The notes under the pieces were generated by a model. It worked only from the letters and a program-made list of their open reading frames with translations. It ran no database searches and was not told the origin of the DNA. Source: Perlucidibaca piscinae DSM 21586 (GTDB lineage: Bacteria > Pseudomonadota > Gammaproteobacteria > Pseudomonadales > Moraxellaceae). Taken from it: DNA of 64,000 bases. The stretch lies in NCBI RefSeq assembly GCF_000420045.1, contig NZ_ATUE01000006.1, positions 1 through 64,000 of the forward strand. Direction: 5' to 3'. Shown in pieces: positions 49,162 to 57,141 of the stretch (position 1 is its first letter; every line of letters begins with the position of its first letter). The position numbers and the translations under genes were made by a program.

Positions 49162-49184
49162 GCTATATACAATTAGTATATAGC
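49162..49184. promoter_or_regulatory. Perfect palindromic operator of vapBC
   Basis: GCTATATAC-AATTA-GTATATAGC: nine-base arms, five-base spacer, starting 21 bases before the vapB start. AT-rich and fit for binding by a VapB dimer or VapBC complex. Overlaps likely -10/-35 hexamers on the minus strand. Confidence 0.7.
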
Positions 49185-49292
49185 ATGGTTGTGCTGGCAG
49201 CGCGTGATGGCTCCAGAGATATGGTGCAGATAGCTGATGATCGCCATGTCAGTGGTCGGGACGTGTGGCAGTACCCACCGCCTGCCAATGAA

Positions 49293-49306
49293 ATAACGAT
49301 CGTTAT
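49293..49306. promoter_or_regulatory. Palindrome ATAACG-AT-CGTTAT before moaB
   Basis: A perfect 6-bp inverted repeat in the moaB promoter region, overlapping the -35 position of a putative ACAATA -10 at 49324. The same ATAACG-N2-CGTTAT word recurs at 56445-56458 before the molybdoenzyme/TetR pair. The words resemble half-sites of ModE boxes (CGTTAT) and also a short TetR operator. Confidence 0.6.
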
Positions 49307-49382
49307 ATGTCTTCGCCGGAGGCACAATAAGGGCCTGTCTTCCTCGCCGTCGCGCGTTCATTCCCTGCCAGGAGCTCTTGCC

Positions 49383-49925
49383 GTGTCCCATGCCCACGCC
49401 GATTCCGTTGCCGCCTCTCTCTCGGTGGCCGTGCTGACCATCTCCGACACCCGCGAGCTGGCCAACGACACCTCGGGCAACTACCTGGTGCAGGCGCTGG
49501 AGCAGGATGGCCACGTGGTGCATGACCGTCGCATCGTGAAGGACGACATCTACGCCATCCGTGCGGCGGTGTCGGCCTGGATCGCCGATCCGCAGGTGGC
49601 AGTGGTGCTGACCACCGGCGGTACCGGCTTTGCCGGCCGCGACAGCACGCCGGAGGCAGTGTCGGTGCTGTTCGACAAGACCATCGACGGCTTCGGCGAG
49701 CTTTTCCGCCGCGTCTCGCATGACGAGATCGGCACCAGCACCATCCAGTCGCGGGCCGTGGCCGGTCTCGCCAACCGCACCCTGATCTGCTGCCTGCCGG
49801 GCTCCACCGGCGCCTGCCGCACCGGCTGGGAACAGATCATCCGCGCCCAGCTCGACAGCCGCACCCGGCCGTGCAACTTCGTCGCCAACCTGAAGCAGAG
49901 CGCGCTCTGCGCCACGCGCGGCTGA
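49383..49925 (+). CDS. moaB: Molybdenum cofactor biosynthesis protein MoaB
   Basis: A 180-residue MoaB/MogA-family protein. GTG 49383 follows AGGAG by eight bases. VAVLTISDTRELANDTSGNY is the N-terminal signature, VVLTTGGTGFAGRDSTPEA the molybdopterin site (GGTG), and LICCLPGSTGACRTGWE the later block. It probably adenylylates molybdopterin before molybdenum insertion. It starts the moaBCDE operon and is followed by moaC after five bases. Confidence 0.92.
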   Translation: MSHAHADSVAASLSVAVLTISDTRELANDTSGNYLVQALEQDGHVVHDRRIVKDDIYAIRAAVSAWIADPQVAVVLTTGGTGFAGRDSTPEAVSVLFDKTIDGFGELFRRVSHDEIGTSTIQSRAVAGLANRTLICCLPGSTGACRTGWEQIIRAQLDSRTRPCNFVANLKQSALCATRG

Positions 49926-49930
49926 TCGCC

Positions 49931-50434
49931 ATGGGCGAGCGCCTGACCCACCTCGACGACCAAGGCCGAGCCGCCATGGTCGACGTCACCGACAAGCCCG
50001 ACACCGACCGCGAGGCGGTGGCCGAGTGCCTGGTGCGCATGCGCCCCGAGACCCTGGCCATGATCGTGTCGGGCAGCCATGCCAAGGGCGACGTGCTGGC
50101 GGTGGCGCGCATCGCCGGCATCCAGGCCGCCAAGCGTACCGCCGAGCTGATTCCGCTCTGCCACCCGCTGTTGCTGACCTCGGTCAAGGTCGAGCTGGCG
50201 GCGCTGGATGCCACCAGTCTGCGCATCGTCTGCCGTTGCCGCGTGCAGGGGCCGACCGGGGTGGAGATGGAAGCGCTGACCGGTGCCTCGGTGGCGGCGC
50301 TGACCATCTACGACATGTGCAAGGCGGTGGATCGCGGCATGGAGATCACCGGACTGCGCCTGCTCGAGAAGCGTGGCGGCAAGTCCGGCGAGTTTCGTCA
50401 CGAGGCCGCTGCGAGCGCAGGCGGGGAGGGCTGA
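49931..50434 (+). CDS. moaC: Cyclic pyranopterin monophosphate synthase MoaC
   Basis: A 167-residue enzyme of the second half of cPMP formation. ATG 49931 is five bases after moaB. MoaC features: LTHLDDQGRAAMVDVTDKPD, KGDVLAVARIAGIQAAKRTA, IPLCHPLLLTSV (the LCHP catalytic His) and MEALTGASVAALTIYDMCKA, with Lys/Asp residues of the active site following. Works directly after MoaA. Confidence 0.95.
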   Translation: MGERLTHLDDQGRAAMVDVTDKPDTDREAVAECLVRMRPETLAMIVSGSHAKGDVLAVARIAGIQAAKRTAELIPLCHPLLLTSVKVELAALDATSLRIVCRCRVQGPTGVEMEALTGASVAALTIYDMCKAVDRGMEITGLRLLEKRGGKSGEFRHEAAASAGGEG

Positions 50435-50436
50435 CC

Positions 50437-50691
50437 GTGACCGTGACCGTGCTCTATTTCGCGCGCTTTCGCGAGCAGCTGGGTCGTGATCAGGATACGC
50501 TGGCGCTGGAGGGTGTCGATACCGTGATGGCCTTGCGTCAGCACCTGGCGGCGCGTGGTGCTGCCTATGCCGACGTCTTCGCCGGGTCCGGCCCGGTGCT
50601 GGCGGCGGTCAACGAGGTCATGGCCCATGCCGGCACGCCGCTGCGTGATGGCGATGTGGTGGCCTTCTTTCCCATGCTGACCGGGGGCTGA
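50437..50691 (+). CDS. moaD: Molybdopterin synthase small subunit MoaD
   Basis: An 84-residue ubiquitin-like sulphur carrier. GGGAGG lies seven bases before GTG 50437. The C-terminus ends FFPMLTGG, whose Gly-Gly is activated as thiocarboxylate to give sulphur to precursor Z. VTVTVTVLYFARFREQLG is the beta-grasp start. Pairs with MoaE next door. Confidence 0.93.
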   Translation: MTVTVLYFARFREQLGRDQDTLALEGVDTVMALRQHLAARGAAYADVFAGSGPVLAAVNEVMAHAGTPLRDGDVVAFFPMLTGG

Positions 50692-50695
50692 GGTC

Positions 50696-51169
50696 ATGTC
50701 GGTCGATACCCGCATCAGCAGCGACGCGCTGCCGGTCCAGCTGGCCAGCGACTGGCTGCACGCCAGTGCCGGCGCGAGCGGGGCGGTGGTGCTGTTCAGC
50801 GGGCTGGTGCGAGACGAGCGCGGCGATGTCAGCCTGCTTGCGCTGGAGCATTATCCCGGCATGAGCGAACGCGTGCTGGCCGAGCTGGCGCAGCAGGTCA
50901 TGGCGGTCTGGCCGCTGCAGCGGGTGCTGGCCTGGCATCGCGTCGGCGCGATGGCGCCGGGCGAGGTCATCGTGCTGGTGGGCGTGGCCTCGGCGCACCG
51001 CGAAGCCGCTTTCGAGGCCGCCAGCTGCCTGATGGATCTGGTCAAGACCCGCGTGCCGCTGTGGAAGCGCGTGCAAGGCGCCGGCGGCATGCAGTGGGTG
51101 GATGCCCGCGACAAGGATCTGGCGGCGGCGGCGCGCTGGGCGGACCGGTTTCCACTGCCGGGGCAGTAG
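50696..51169 (+). CDS. moaE: Molybdopterin synthase large subunit MoaE
   Basis: A 157-residue subunit that, with MoaD, forms molybdopterin from cPMP. GAVVLFSGLVRDERGDVSLL, LEHYPGM, WHRVGAMAPGEVIVLVGVAS and the catalytic Lys region MDLVKTRVPLWKRV are all present. It starts four bases after moaD. Confidence 0.94.
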   Translation: MSVDTRISSDALPVQLASDWLHASAGASGAVVLFSGLVRDERGDVSLLALEHYPGMSERVLAELAQQVMAVWPLQRVLAWHRVGAMAPGEVIVLVGVASAHREAAFEAASCLMDLVKTRVPLWKRVQGAGGMQWVDARDKDLAAAARWADRFPLPGQ

Positions 51170-51187
51170 GCGACGGCCTCCCGCTGC

Positions 51188-52414
51188 TCAGAACGGCTGT
51201 ACGCGCACCGACTCGCCCGTGTCCATGCGTCCCTGATCCTGGTCCAGCACCAGGTAGCAGTTGGCACGACTCAGACTGGTCAGCAATCCGGAGCCCTGTC
51301 CGGCCAGCGGCATCACCTCGAACGCGCCATCGTCGCGCTGGCTCAGCACGCCGCGCTGGTATTCGGCGCGTCCCGGCTTTTTCCGGACCGGTGCGAGCAG
51401 GCGTGCCGACACCGTCCACGCCGGCTGCCAGCGCGTGCCCTGCAAGGCGCGCAGGGCCGGCATGGCCAGCTGCTCCAGCGTCACCAGCGCCGATACCGGG
51501 TTGCCGGGCAGGCCGAAGAACAGGCTGTTCGGCAGGGTGCCGAAGGCAAAGGGCTTGCCGGGCTTGATGGCGATCTTCCAGACCCGGATGTCACCCAGCT
51601 CACCCACCACCTGGCGCACCAGATCAGCATCACCCACCGACACGCCGCCGCTGGTGATGACCGCGTCAGCCAGCCGGTCGGCGTCGGCAAAGCGGCTGCG
51701 CAGGGCGTCGAGCTCATCCTGCACATGACCCAGATCCAGCACCTCGAAGCCGGCCTGCAGCAAGGCGGCCTGCAGCATGACGCGGTTGCTGTCATGAATC
51801 TGGCCCGGTGCCAGCGGCTGTCCCGGCGGCACCAGCTCGTCGCCGGTCGAGAGCAGGGCGATGCGCAGGCGCGGACGCACGCTCACCGAGGCGATGCCCT
51901 GCGAGGCCAGCAGGCCGATGTCGGCTGGCGTGAGCTGGCGGCCGGCAGGCAGCAGCGCGTCGCCGGCGCCTATGTCCTCGCCACGGCTGCGGATGTTCTC
52001 GCCCGGCGAGAGCGCGCGGCCCAGGCGGATGTGCGTGCTGTCTGCCGGTTCACGCAGGATGTCCTCCTGCATGATCACCGCGCTGGCACCAGCCGGGACC
52101 ACCGCACCGGTGAGGATGCGCAGGCTTTCGCCGGGCTGCAGGGTACCGGTCCAGGGGTGGCCGGCGGCACTGCTGCCGACCAGATGCAGCGGGGCGTCGC
52201 TGGCGAGGTCGTCGGCGTGCACGGCGTAGCCGTCCATGGCCGAGTTGTCGGCCGGCGGCGAATCCATGCGCGCATTGAGCGCGTCAGCCAGCACGCGGCC
52301 GACAGCCTGGGCCAGCGAGACGGTTTCGCTGCCCGCCAGGGGCACCACGGTGTTCAGCAGACGTTCGCGGCAGGTTGCCACGGTCAGCATGCCCGGCTCA
52401 TCATGACAGGCCAT
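51188..52414 (-). CDS. moeA: Molybdopterin molybdenumtransferase MoeA
   Basis: A 408-residue enzyme inserting molybdate into molybdopterin-AMP. ATG 52414 follows GGAGG by five bases (GTG 52420 would add two). DNSAMDGYAV (domain with the hallmark NSAMDGYA) and VITSGGVSVGDADLVR are typical. GLPGNPVSALVT and SLSRANCYLVLD mark later domains. It faces mobA head to head. Confidence 0.94.
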   Translation of the reverse strand: MACHDEPGMLTVATCRERLLNTVVPLAGSETVSLAQAVGRVLADALNARMDSPPADNSAMDGYAVHADDLASDAPLHLVGSSAAGHPWTGTLQPGESLRILTGAVVPAGASAVIMQEDILREPADSTHIRLGRALSPGENIRSRGEDIGAGDALLPAGRQLTPADIGLLASQGIASVSVRPRLRIALLSTGDELVPPGQPLAPGQIHDSNRVMLQAALLQAGFEVLDLGHVQDELDALRSRFADADRLADAVITSGGVSVGDADLVRQVVGELGDIRVWKIAIKPGKPFAFGTLPNSLFFGLPGNPVSALVTLEQLAMPALRALQGTRWQPAWTVSARLLAPVRKKPGRAEYQRGVLSQRDDGAFEVMPLAGQGSGLLTSLSRANCYLVLDQDQGRMDTGESVRVQPF

Positions 52415-52440
52415 GATCACCTCCGGTCAGGGCTGTCAGG

Positions 52441-53061
52441 ATGTCATTGCTCATGTTGAATTCCTCGTCTCTGGTGCCGCCTTCTGACTGGCAGCTGCTG
52501 ATTCTGGCCGGTGGCCGTGGCGAGCGCATGGGGGGCGTCGACAAGGGCCTGCTGGCGTTCCAGGGCAGGCCCATGGTGTGCCATCTGCGTGATCGCTTTG
52601 CGCCACCGCGCTTGCGCATCAGTGCCAACCGGCATGACGAGGACTATGCCCGTCTGGGCCTGGGCACCGTGCCGGATCACCGCGACAGCTTCTGCGGCCC
52701 GCTGGCCGGTCTCGAAAGCCTGCTGGCGGCGACCATGGCCGCGGATGACGGTGCCGCGACCGTGCCGGCAGTGCTGATTCCCTGCGACATGCCGTGGCTG
52801 CCCGCTGATCTGTCTGCGCGTCTGCTGGCGGCGCTGAGTGGCGAAGATACCATTGCCGTGGCCCATGATGGCGAGCGCCTGCAGCCCCTGTGCATGGCGC
52901 TGCATCCGGCGCGCTGGCGTGACGACCTCGGGCGCTACCTCGATCAGGGGCGGCGCAGCGTGTTCGGCTGGCTCGATGACAAGCCGCTGCAGGTCTGCAC
53001 CTGGGATGATCCCGCAGCCTTCCGCAACCTCAACACGCCCGAGGACTGGGGCTCGGCCTGA
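52441..53061 (+). CDS. mobA: Molybdenum cofactor guanylyltransferase MobA
   Basis: A 206-residue nucleotidyltransferase that adds GMP to Mo-molybdopterin to give the bis-MGD used by DMSO-reductase-family enzymes. LILAGGRGERMGGVDKGLLA is the GTP loop, PLAGLESLL and IPCDMPWLPADL hold the Mg site, and FRNLNTPEDW is the C-terminal signature. ATG 52441 is preceded by AGGG. The molybdoenzyme at 54105 would need this bis-MGD cofactor. Confidence 0.92.
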   Translation: MSLLMLNSSSLVPPSDWQLLILAGGRGERMGGVDKGLLAFQGRPMVCHLRDRFAPPRLRISANRHDEDYARLGLGTVPDHRDSFCGPLAGLESLLAATMAADDGAATVPAVLIPCDMPWLPADLSARLLAALSGEDTIAVAHDGERLQPLCMALHPARWRDDLGRYLDQGRRSVFGWLDDKPLQVCTWDDPAAFRNLNTPEDWGSA

Positions 53062-53088
53062 GCGGCGCTGCGGGCGGCGCCAGTGGCT

Positions 53089-54075
53089 TCAGCCGCCGGT
53101 CATGTTCATGAAGCGCACGACCTGCGGTGGCTCGTCGAGCGTGAACTGGTGCCGTTCGGGCTTGGCCGGCAGGGCGGCGCGGATCGCCGCCATCAGCGCT
53201 TCGCGATCGCCAGGCCGGCCGCGCAGCAAGGCACGCAGGTCGGTGCCTTCCTCGTGGCCCAGGCAGAGCAGCAGACGGCCGCTGGCGGTGACGCGCACGC
53301 GGTTGCAGCTGGCGCAGAAGTTGTTGCTGTGCGGCGAGATCACGCCGATGCGGCTGTCGCTGTCGGCCATGCGGTAATAGCGTGCCGGTCCGCCGCTGTT
53401 CTCCAGGCTGGGCAGCAGGGCATGGCGGGATGCGATGGTGGCCAGCACCTCGCTGCTGGGCATCAGGGTCAGGGCGCGGTCATGCTCGCTGATCCGGCCC
53501 AGCGGCATCTCCTCGATGAATGCCAGATCCAGCCCCTCGCGACGGGCGAAGTCGACCAGATCAAGGATCTCGTCGTCGTTGCGGCCACGCAGGATGACGC
53601 TGTTGAGCTTGATGCGCCGGAAGCCGGCAGCGCGGGCGGCGGCGATGCCGGCCAGCACGTCATCGAGACGGCCGGTGCGGGTGAGCTCGCGGAAGCGCTG
53701 CGGCTGCAGGCTGTCCAGGCTGATGTTGAGGCGTTGCAGGCCGGCCTCGCGCAGGGCGCTGGCCTGGCCGGCGAGGCGGGCACCGTTGCTGGTCAGGGCC
53801 AGATCGTCCAGCCCTGGCAGGGCGGCCAGCCGTGTCACCACCTCGACCAGATCCGGACGCACCAGCGGCTCGCCGCCGGTGAGGCGGATCTTTCTGACCC
53901 CCAGCGCCACGAAGGCCTCGGCCAGCGCCACCAGCTCGTCGCTGTTCAGCACCTCGGCACGCGGCAGGAAGGTCATGTCCTCGGCCATGCAATACACGCA
54001 GCGGAAGTCGCAGCGGTCGGTCACTGACAGACGCAGGTAGGTGATCTCGCGTCCGTGGCTGTCGGTCAGTGCCAT
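53089..54075 (-). CDS. moaA: GTP 3',8-cyclase MoaA (radical SAM)
   Basis: A 328-residue radical-SAM enzyme starting molybdenum-cofactor synthesis. Start ATG 54075 after GGGAG. The N-terminal [4Fe-4S] cysteines are C22-x3-C26-x2-C29 (TDRCDFRCVYCM), with RLTGGEPL after it. The C-terminal cluster is NNFCASCNRVRVT and LLLCLGHEEGTDLR. The C-terminal Gly-Gly (MTGG) is the conserved tail needed by MoaA. Confidence 0.95.
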   Translation of the reverse strand: MALTDSHGREITYLRLSVTDRCDFRCVYCMAEDMTFLPRAEVLNSDELVALAEAFVALGVRKIRLTGGEPLVRPDLVEVVTRLAALPGLDDLALTSNGARLAGQASALREAGLQRLNISLDSLQPQRFRELTRTGRLDDVLAGIAAARAAGFRRIKLNSVILRGRNDDEILDLVDFARREGLDLAFIEEMPLGRISEHDRALTLMPSSEVLATIASRHALLPSLENSGGPARYYRMADSDSRIGVISPHSNNFCASCNRVRVTASGRLLLCLGHEEGTDLRALLRGRPGDREALMAAIRAALPAKPERHQFTLDEPPQVVRFMNMTGG

Positions 54076-54104
54076 GCCGGTCTCCCGAAGCGCCAGCGGC
54101 CGGC

Positions 54105-56408
54105 TCAGGCCGGCACGGCCTCGTCCTGCGCCGCCACTGCCCGCAGGCGAACCGGCACGTGCTTGTGGTAGGGCGTGCGCGACAGCGGGTCGCAGTGAGC
54201 GGCGCCGGTGAGCCGGTTCAGCTCCGGACCGATCGGTGCGCTGTCGCGGAAGCGCTGGCCGTAGCCGTGCGGCAGGCTGACCATGCCCCGGCGCAGGCCG
54301 TCGTCGAACTCGGCCACCACCGCGATTTCGCCATGGGCCGAGGTGCACAGGGCGGAGCCGCCTTCGTGCAGGCCGAGCGCGGCGGCATCCTCGGGGTGAA
54401 TGCGCAGGGCGCCATGCGGATCGACCTTACGCCAGGCCGGGTCGCGGTAGATCTGGTTGGCGTTGTAGCTGCGACGTTCGCCCGCGGCGAGGATGAACGG
54501 GAACTCGCTGTCCTCGGCCGGAATCTCGTCGACCAGTGCGCGCCACTCCGCGAGCATTTCCGGAATCTCCAGCTGTACGCGCCGGTCCGGCGTCTTCACC
54601 AGGTCCCAGACCTCGTCGAAGGTGTTGATGCTGATCAGCGTGCCTTCGCGCTTTTCCAGGATGGCGCGGAACAGCGCCACGCCCTGGGTCAGACGGTTGC
54701 CGACATGGCCTGCGCGTGCCGTGGCCTGACGGTGCTGGTTGGCGAACTGGATGCACAGCGGCAGCAGCGGGGCGGCCGCAGCCAGCCCCTCGGGCAGCGC
54801 CGGTCCCAGCGTCCGGTACAGGATGGACGGGGCGTAGGCGAGCAGCCGCTTGTCACGCAGCATGCGTGCCGCGAAGGCGGCCAGATAGCCGGCATGAGCG
54901 GTTGCCGACGGTTCGTGGCGGGCGATGCGGCGCAGCAGCGGGAAGTCGCGCGGCAGCTCGCCCATCTTCTCGAGCAGGCGGGTGTAGAGCTCGGGCTCGG
55001 GCAGCGACTCGCCCAGCGCCGGCAGCAGCGGATGGCGCAGGTGGAAGAAGTTTTCCGGGAACTCCAGGTTGAACCCGGTGGCCTCGCATTTCTCGAACTG
55101 AGACGCGGCGGGCAGGATGTAGTGTGCCAGGCGCGCGGTCTCGGTCATGGCGACATCGACCACCACCAGCAGGTCCAGCGACTGCAGCGCGGCCGTCAGC
55201 GCCGGCGTGTCCGGCCAGGTCAGCACCGGGTTGCAGCTGTCGGCAAAGGCGGCGCGGATGCGGCGCTCGCCTCCCTTGAGGATCTCGTCGGGCAGGATGT
55301 TGGGCGGCAGGATGCCGGCGATCGGAAACATGCCGTGCACCGGCGTGCGACGGATCTTCGAGCTGCGCTCGTCGGTGTGGCCGAGGATGGGAATCAGCGC
55401 GGTGTGCAGGTTGTTGCCGCCGGCCTTGCCGAAGTGGCCGGTGACCAGATACAGCAGCTTCTCCAGATAGCCGTTGAGCGTGGTGTGCAGGGTTTGCTGG
55501 ATGCCCAGGTCGATGCGCACGCAGCCGCGGCGGGCGCTGGCGTAACCGCGCGCGACGCGTTCGACATCGGCCAGCGGCACGTCGGCGCGGCGCACGTAGT
55601 CCTCGACGGGAATGCTGCGCAGCTGAGCCTCGATGGCCTCGAAGCCGTGGCAGTGACGGGCCAGAAAGTCACGGTCATGCAGGTTGTCGCGCACGATGAT
55701 GGCGAGGATGGCACTCATCAGGAAGGCGTCTGTACCCGGACGCAGCTGCAGGTGGATGTCGGCCTGCTTCGCGGTCTCGGTGCGGCGTGGATCGATCACC
55801 ACCACGGTGCGTTCGCCGGCCTTGCGGAACTCGCGCAGGGTGTCGCGGGCATTCGGGATGCCGTGAGCCTGGAACGGGTTGCAGCCGATGAAGAGCAGGT
55901 AGTCGGCGTGCTCGACGTCTTCGGTGGTGTGACAGGTCTGGTGGCCGAACAGGCGGCCGTTGAGCCAGAAGTCGCCGGTCTTCTCCTGGCCCAGCGAGTT
56001 GTAGTTGTTGCGGCTGCGCATGGCGACGCGCAGCTGGCCGCCGCCATAGGCGCCGCCGAGGTGGTTGCCCTGGCCACCGCCGCCGAAAAAGGCGAAGGCG
56101 TCGCCGCCATGCTGGTCACGGATCGCCAGCAGGCGTTGCGCGATGTCGTCCAGTGCCTCGTCCCAGCTGACTTTCGTGAAGCGGCCGTCGGGCTGGCGCT
56201 TGAGCGGGTGGGTCAGGCGGTCGTCATGGTTCTGGTAGTGATCGAGTCGCGCCGCCTTCTGGCAGATGTAGCCCTTGGAGGTCGGGTGATCGTCATCGCC
56301 ACGGATGCGCGTGAAGCGGCCATTCTCGACCGTGATCTCCAGGCCGCAGTTGCGCGAGCACAGGATGCAGGCGGATTTTTCGACGCGTGCGGTGGTCGTG
56401 GCGCTCAT
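54105..56408 (-). CDS. Molybdopterin-dependent oxidoreductase (formate-dehydrogenase-like)
   Basis: A 767-residue bis-MGD enzyme of the DMSO-reductase superfamily. An N-terminal [4Fe-4S] site is C14-x2-C17-x3-C21 (SACILCSRNC) plus C49 (GYICQKA). FFGGGGQGNHLGG and GCNPFQAHG are cofactor contacts. A cysteine in GHQTCHTTEDVEHAD may be the molybdenum ligand; no UGA selenocysteine is seen. No signal peptide is present. Similar lone FDH-like proteins are common in Pseudomonadales, with unproven substrates. GGAG precedes ATG 56408. It shares a promoter with tetR. Confidence 0.87.
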   Translation of the reverse strand: MSATTTARVEKSACILCSRNCGLEITVENGRFTRIRGDDDHPTSKGYICQKAARLDHYQNHDDRLTHPLKRQPDGRFTKVSWDEALDDIAQRLLAIRDQHGGDAFAFFGGGGQGNHLGGAYGGGQLRVAMRSRNNYNSLGQEKTGDFWLNGRLFGHQTCHTTEDVEHADYLLFIGCNPFQAHGIPNARDTLREFRKAGERTVVVIDPRRTETAKQADIHLQLRPGTDAFLMSAILAIIVRDNLHDRDFLARHCHGFEAIEAQLRSIPVEDYVRRADVPLADVERVARGYASARRGCVRIDLGIQQTLHTTLNGYLEKLLYLVTGHFGKAGGNNLHTALIPILGHTDERSSKIRRTPVHGMFPIAGILPPNILPDEILKGGERRIRAAFADSCNPVLTWPDTPALTAALQSLDLLVVVDVAMTETARLAHYILPAASQFEKCEATGFNLEFPENFFHLRHPLLPALGESLPEPELYTRLLEKMGELPRDFPLLRRIARHEPSATAHAGYLAAFAARMLRDKRLLAYAPSILYRTLGPALPEGLAAAAPLLPLCIQFANQHRQATARAGHVGNRLTQGVALFRAILEKREGTLISINTFDEVWDLVKTPDRRVQLEIPEMLAEWRALVDEIPAEDSEFPFILAAGERRSYNANQIYRDPAWRKVDPHGALRIHPEDAAALGLHEGGSALCTSAHGEIAVVAEFDDGLRRGMVSLPHGYGQRFRDSAPIGPELNRLTGAAHCDPLSRTPYHKHVPVRLRAVAAQDEAVPA

Positions 56409-56444
56409 GGCGGTCTCCGGCGTGATGACGTAAAGATTGTTATG

Positions 56445-56458
56445 ATAACGAACGTTAT
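56445..56458. promoter_or_regulatory. Palindrome ATAACG-AA-CGTTAT between molybdoenzyme and tetR
   Basis: The same ATAACG-N2-CGTTAT word as at 49293-49306 lies in the divergent promoter gap between the molybdoenzyme and the TetR regulator, with more AT-rich flanks (GTTATG, GTTATTTT). Likely operator for the adjacent TetR protein or for ModE. Confidence 0.65.
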
Positions 56459-56530
56459 GTTATTTTCCGGTTAACCGTCAATTGCTGTTCAGCCCGTGTC
56501 GGGGCGGAGGACAGTCAATGGAGCACCGAC

Positions 56531-57130
56531 ATGCGCTATCCATCCGATCACAAGCAGGCACGGCGCACCCAGCTGCTGCAGGCCAGTGGTGCGCTGGCCA
56601 AGCAGAAGGGCTTTGGCAATACCGGCATGGATGCGCTGGCGACGGCAGCCGGGGTCACCACCGGTGCCCTCTACAGCCAGTTCGGCTCCAAGGCCGATCT
56701 GCTGCAGGCCATCGTCAGCCAGGAACTGGGCTGGATACTGGCCGCCTTCGATGGCCTGGATTCGCCGGAGCAGCTGTTCAAGGCACTGCGTCGCTACCTC
56801 AGTCCCGTGCATGCCGAGCATCCGGAGCTGGGCTGTCTGGTGCCGTCGCTGGGTGGCGAGATCGGCCGCGCCGACCCGGCCACGCGGGAGGTCTTCGAGC
56901 GCGGCATGCTGACCCTGCATGCCCGCATCGCCGCTGTTCTGGATGATCCGGATCAGGCCTGGGCGCTGATGTGCCAGGCCTTCGGCGGCATCCTGCTGGC
57001 ACGCGCCATGGCCAGTCCCGAGACCCGCGACCAGCTGCTGCACAGCCTGGTTGCGGCAGTCCGCCCCCAGTTGCGTCCGGAGCAGGCTGCCGAGCCTCAA
57101 TCCGGCACGCCGTCCACGCACAACGCCTGA
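56531..57130 (+). CDS. TetR/AcrR regulator divergent from the molybdoenzyme
   Basis: A 199-residue repressor. GGAG is seven bases before ATG 56531. The helix-turn-helix region is MDALATAAGVTTGALYSQFG followed by SKADLLQAIV; the ligand domain covers the rest. Divergent from the FDH-like gene over a 120-base gap holding the shared palindrome, so autoregulation and control of the molybdoenzyme are likely, with moaB as a second target. Confidence 0.87.
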   Translation: MRYPSDHKQARRTQLLQASGALAKQKGFGNTGMDALATAAGVTTGALYSQFGSKADLLQAIVSQELGWILAAFDGLDSPEQLFKALRRYLSPVHAEHPELGCLVPSLGGEIGRADPATREVFERGMLTLHARIAAVLDDPDQAWALMCQAFGGILLARAMASPETRDQLLHSLVAAVRPQLRPEQAAEPQSGTPSTHNA

Positions 57131-57141
57131 CGAGGTTGCCC

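Noticed and set aside
49185..49382. Molybdenum-cofactor riboswitch before moaB
   Set aside because: No recognisable conserved helices; the palindromic site explains regulation more simply.
54069..56474. Open frame of 801 codons antisense to the molybdoenzyme
   Set aside because: Mirrors a well-conserved coding gene; composition skewed by codon shadow, no domain.
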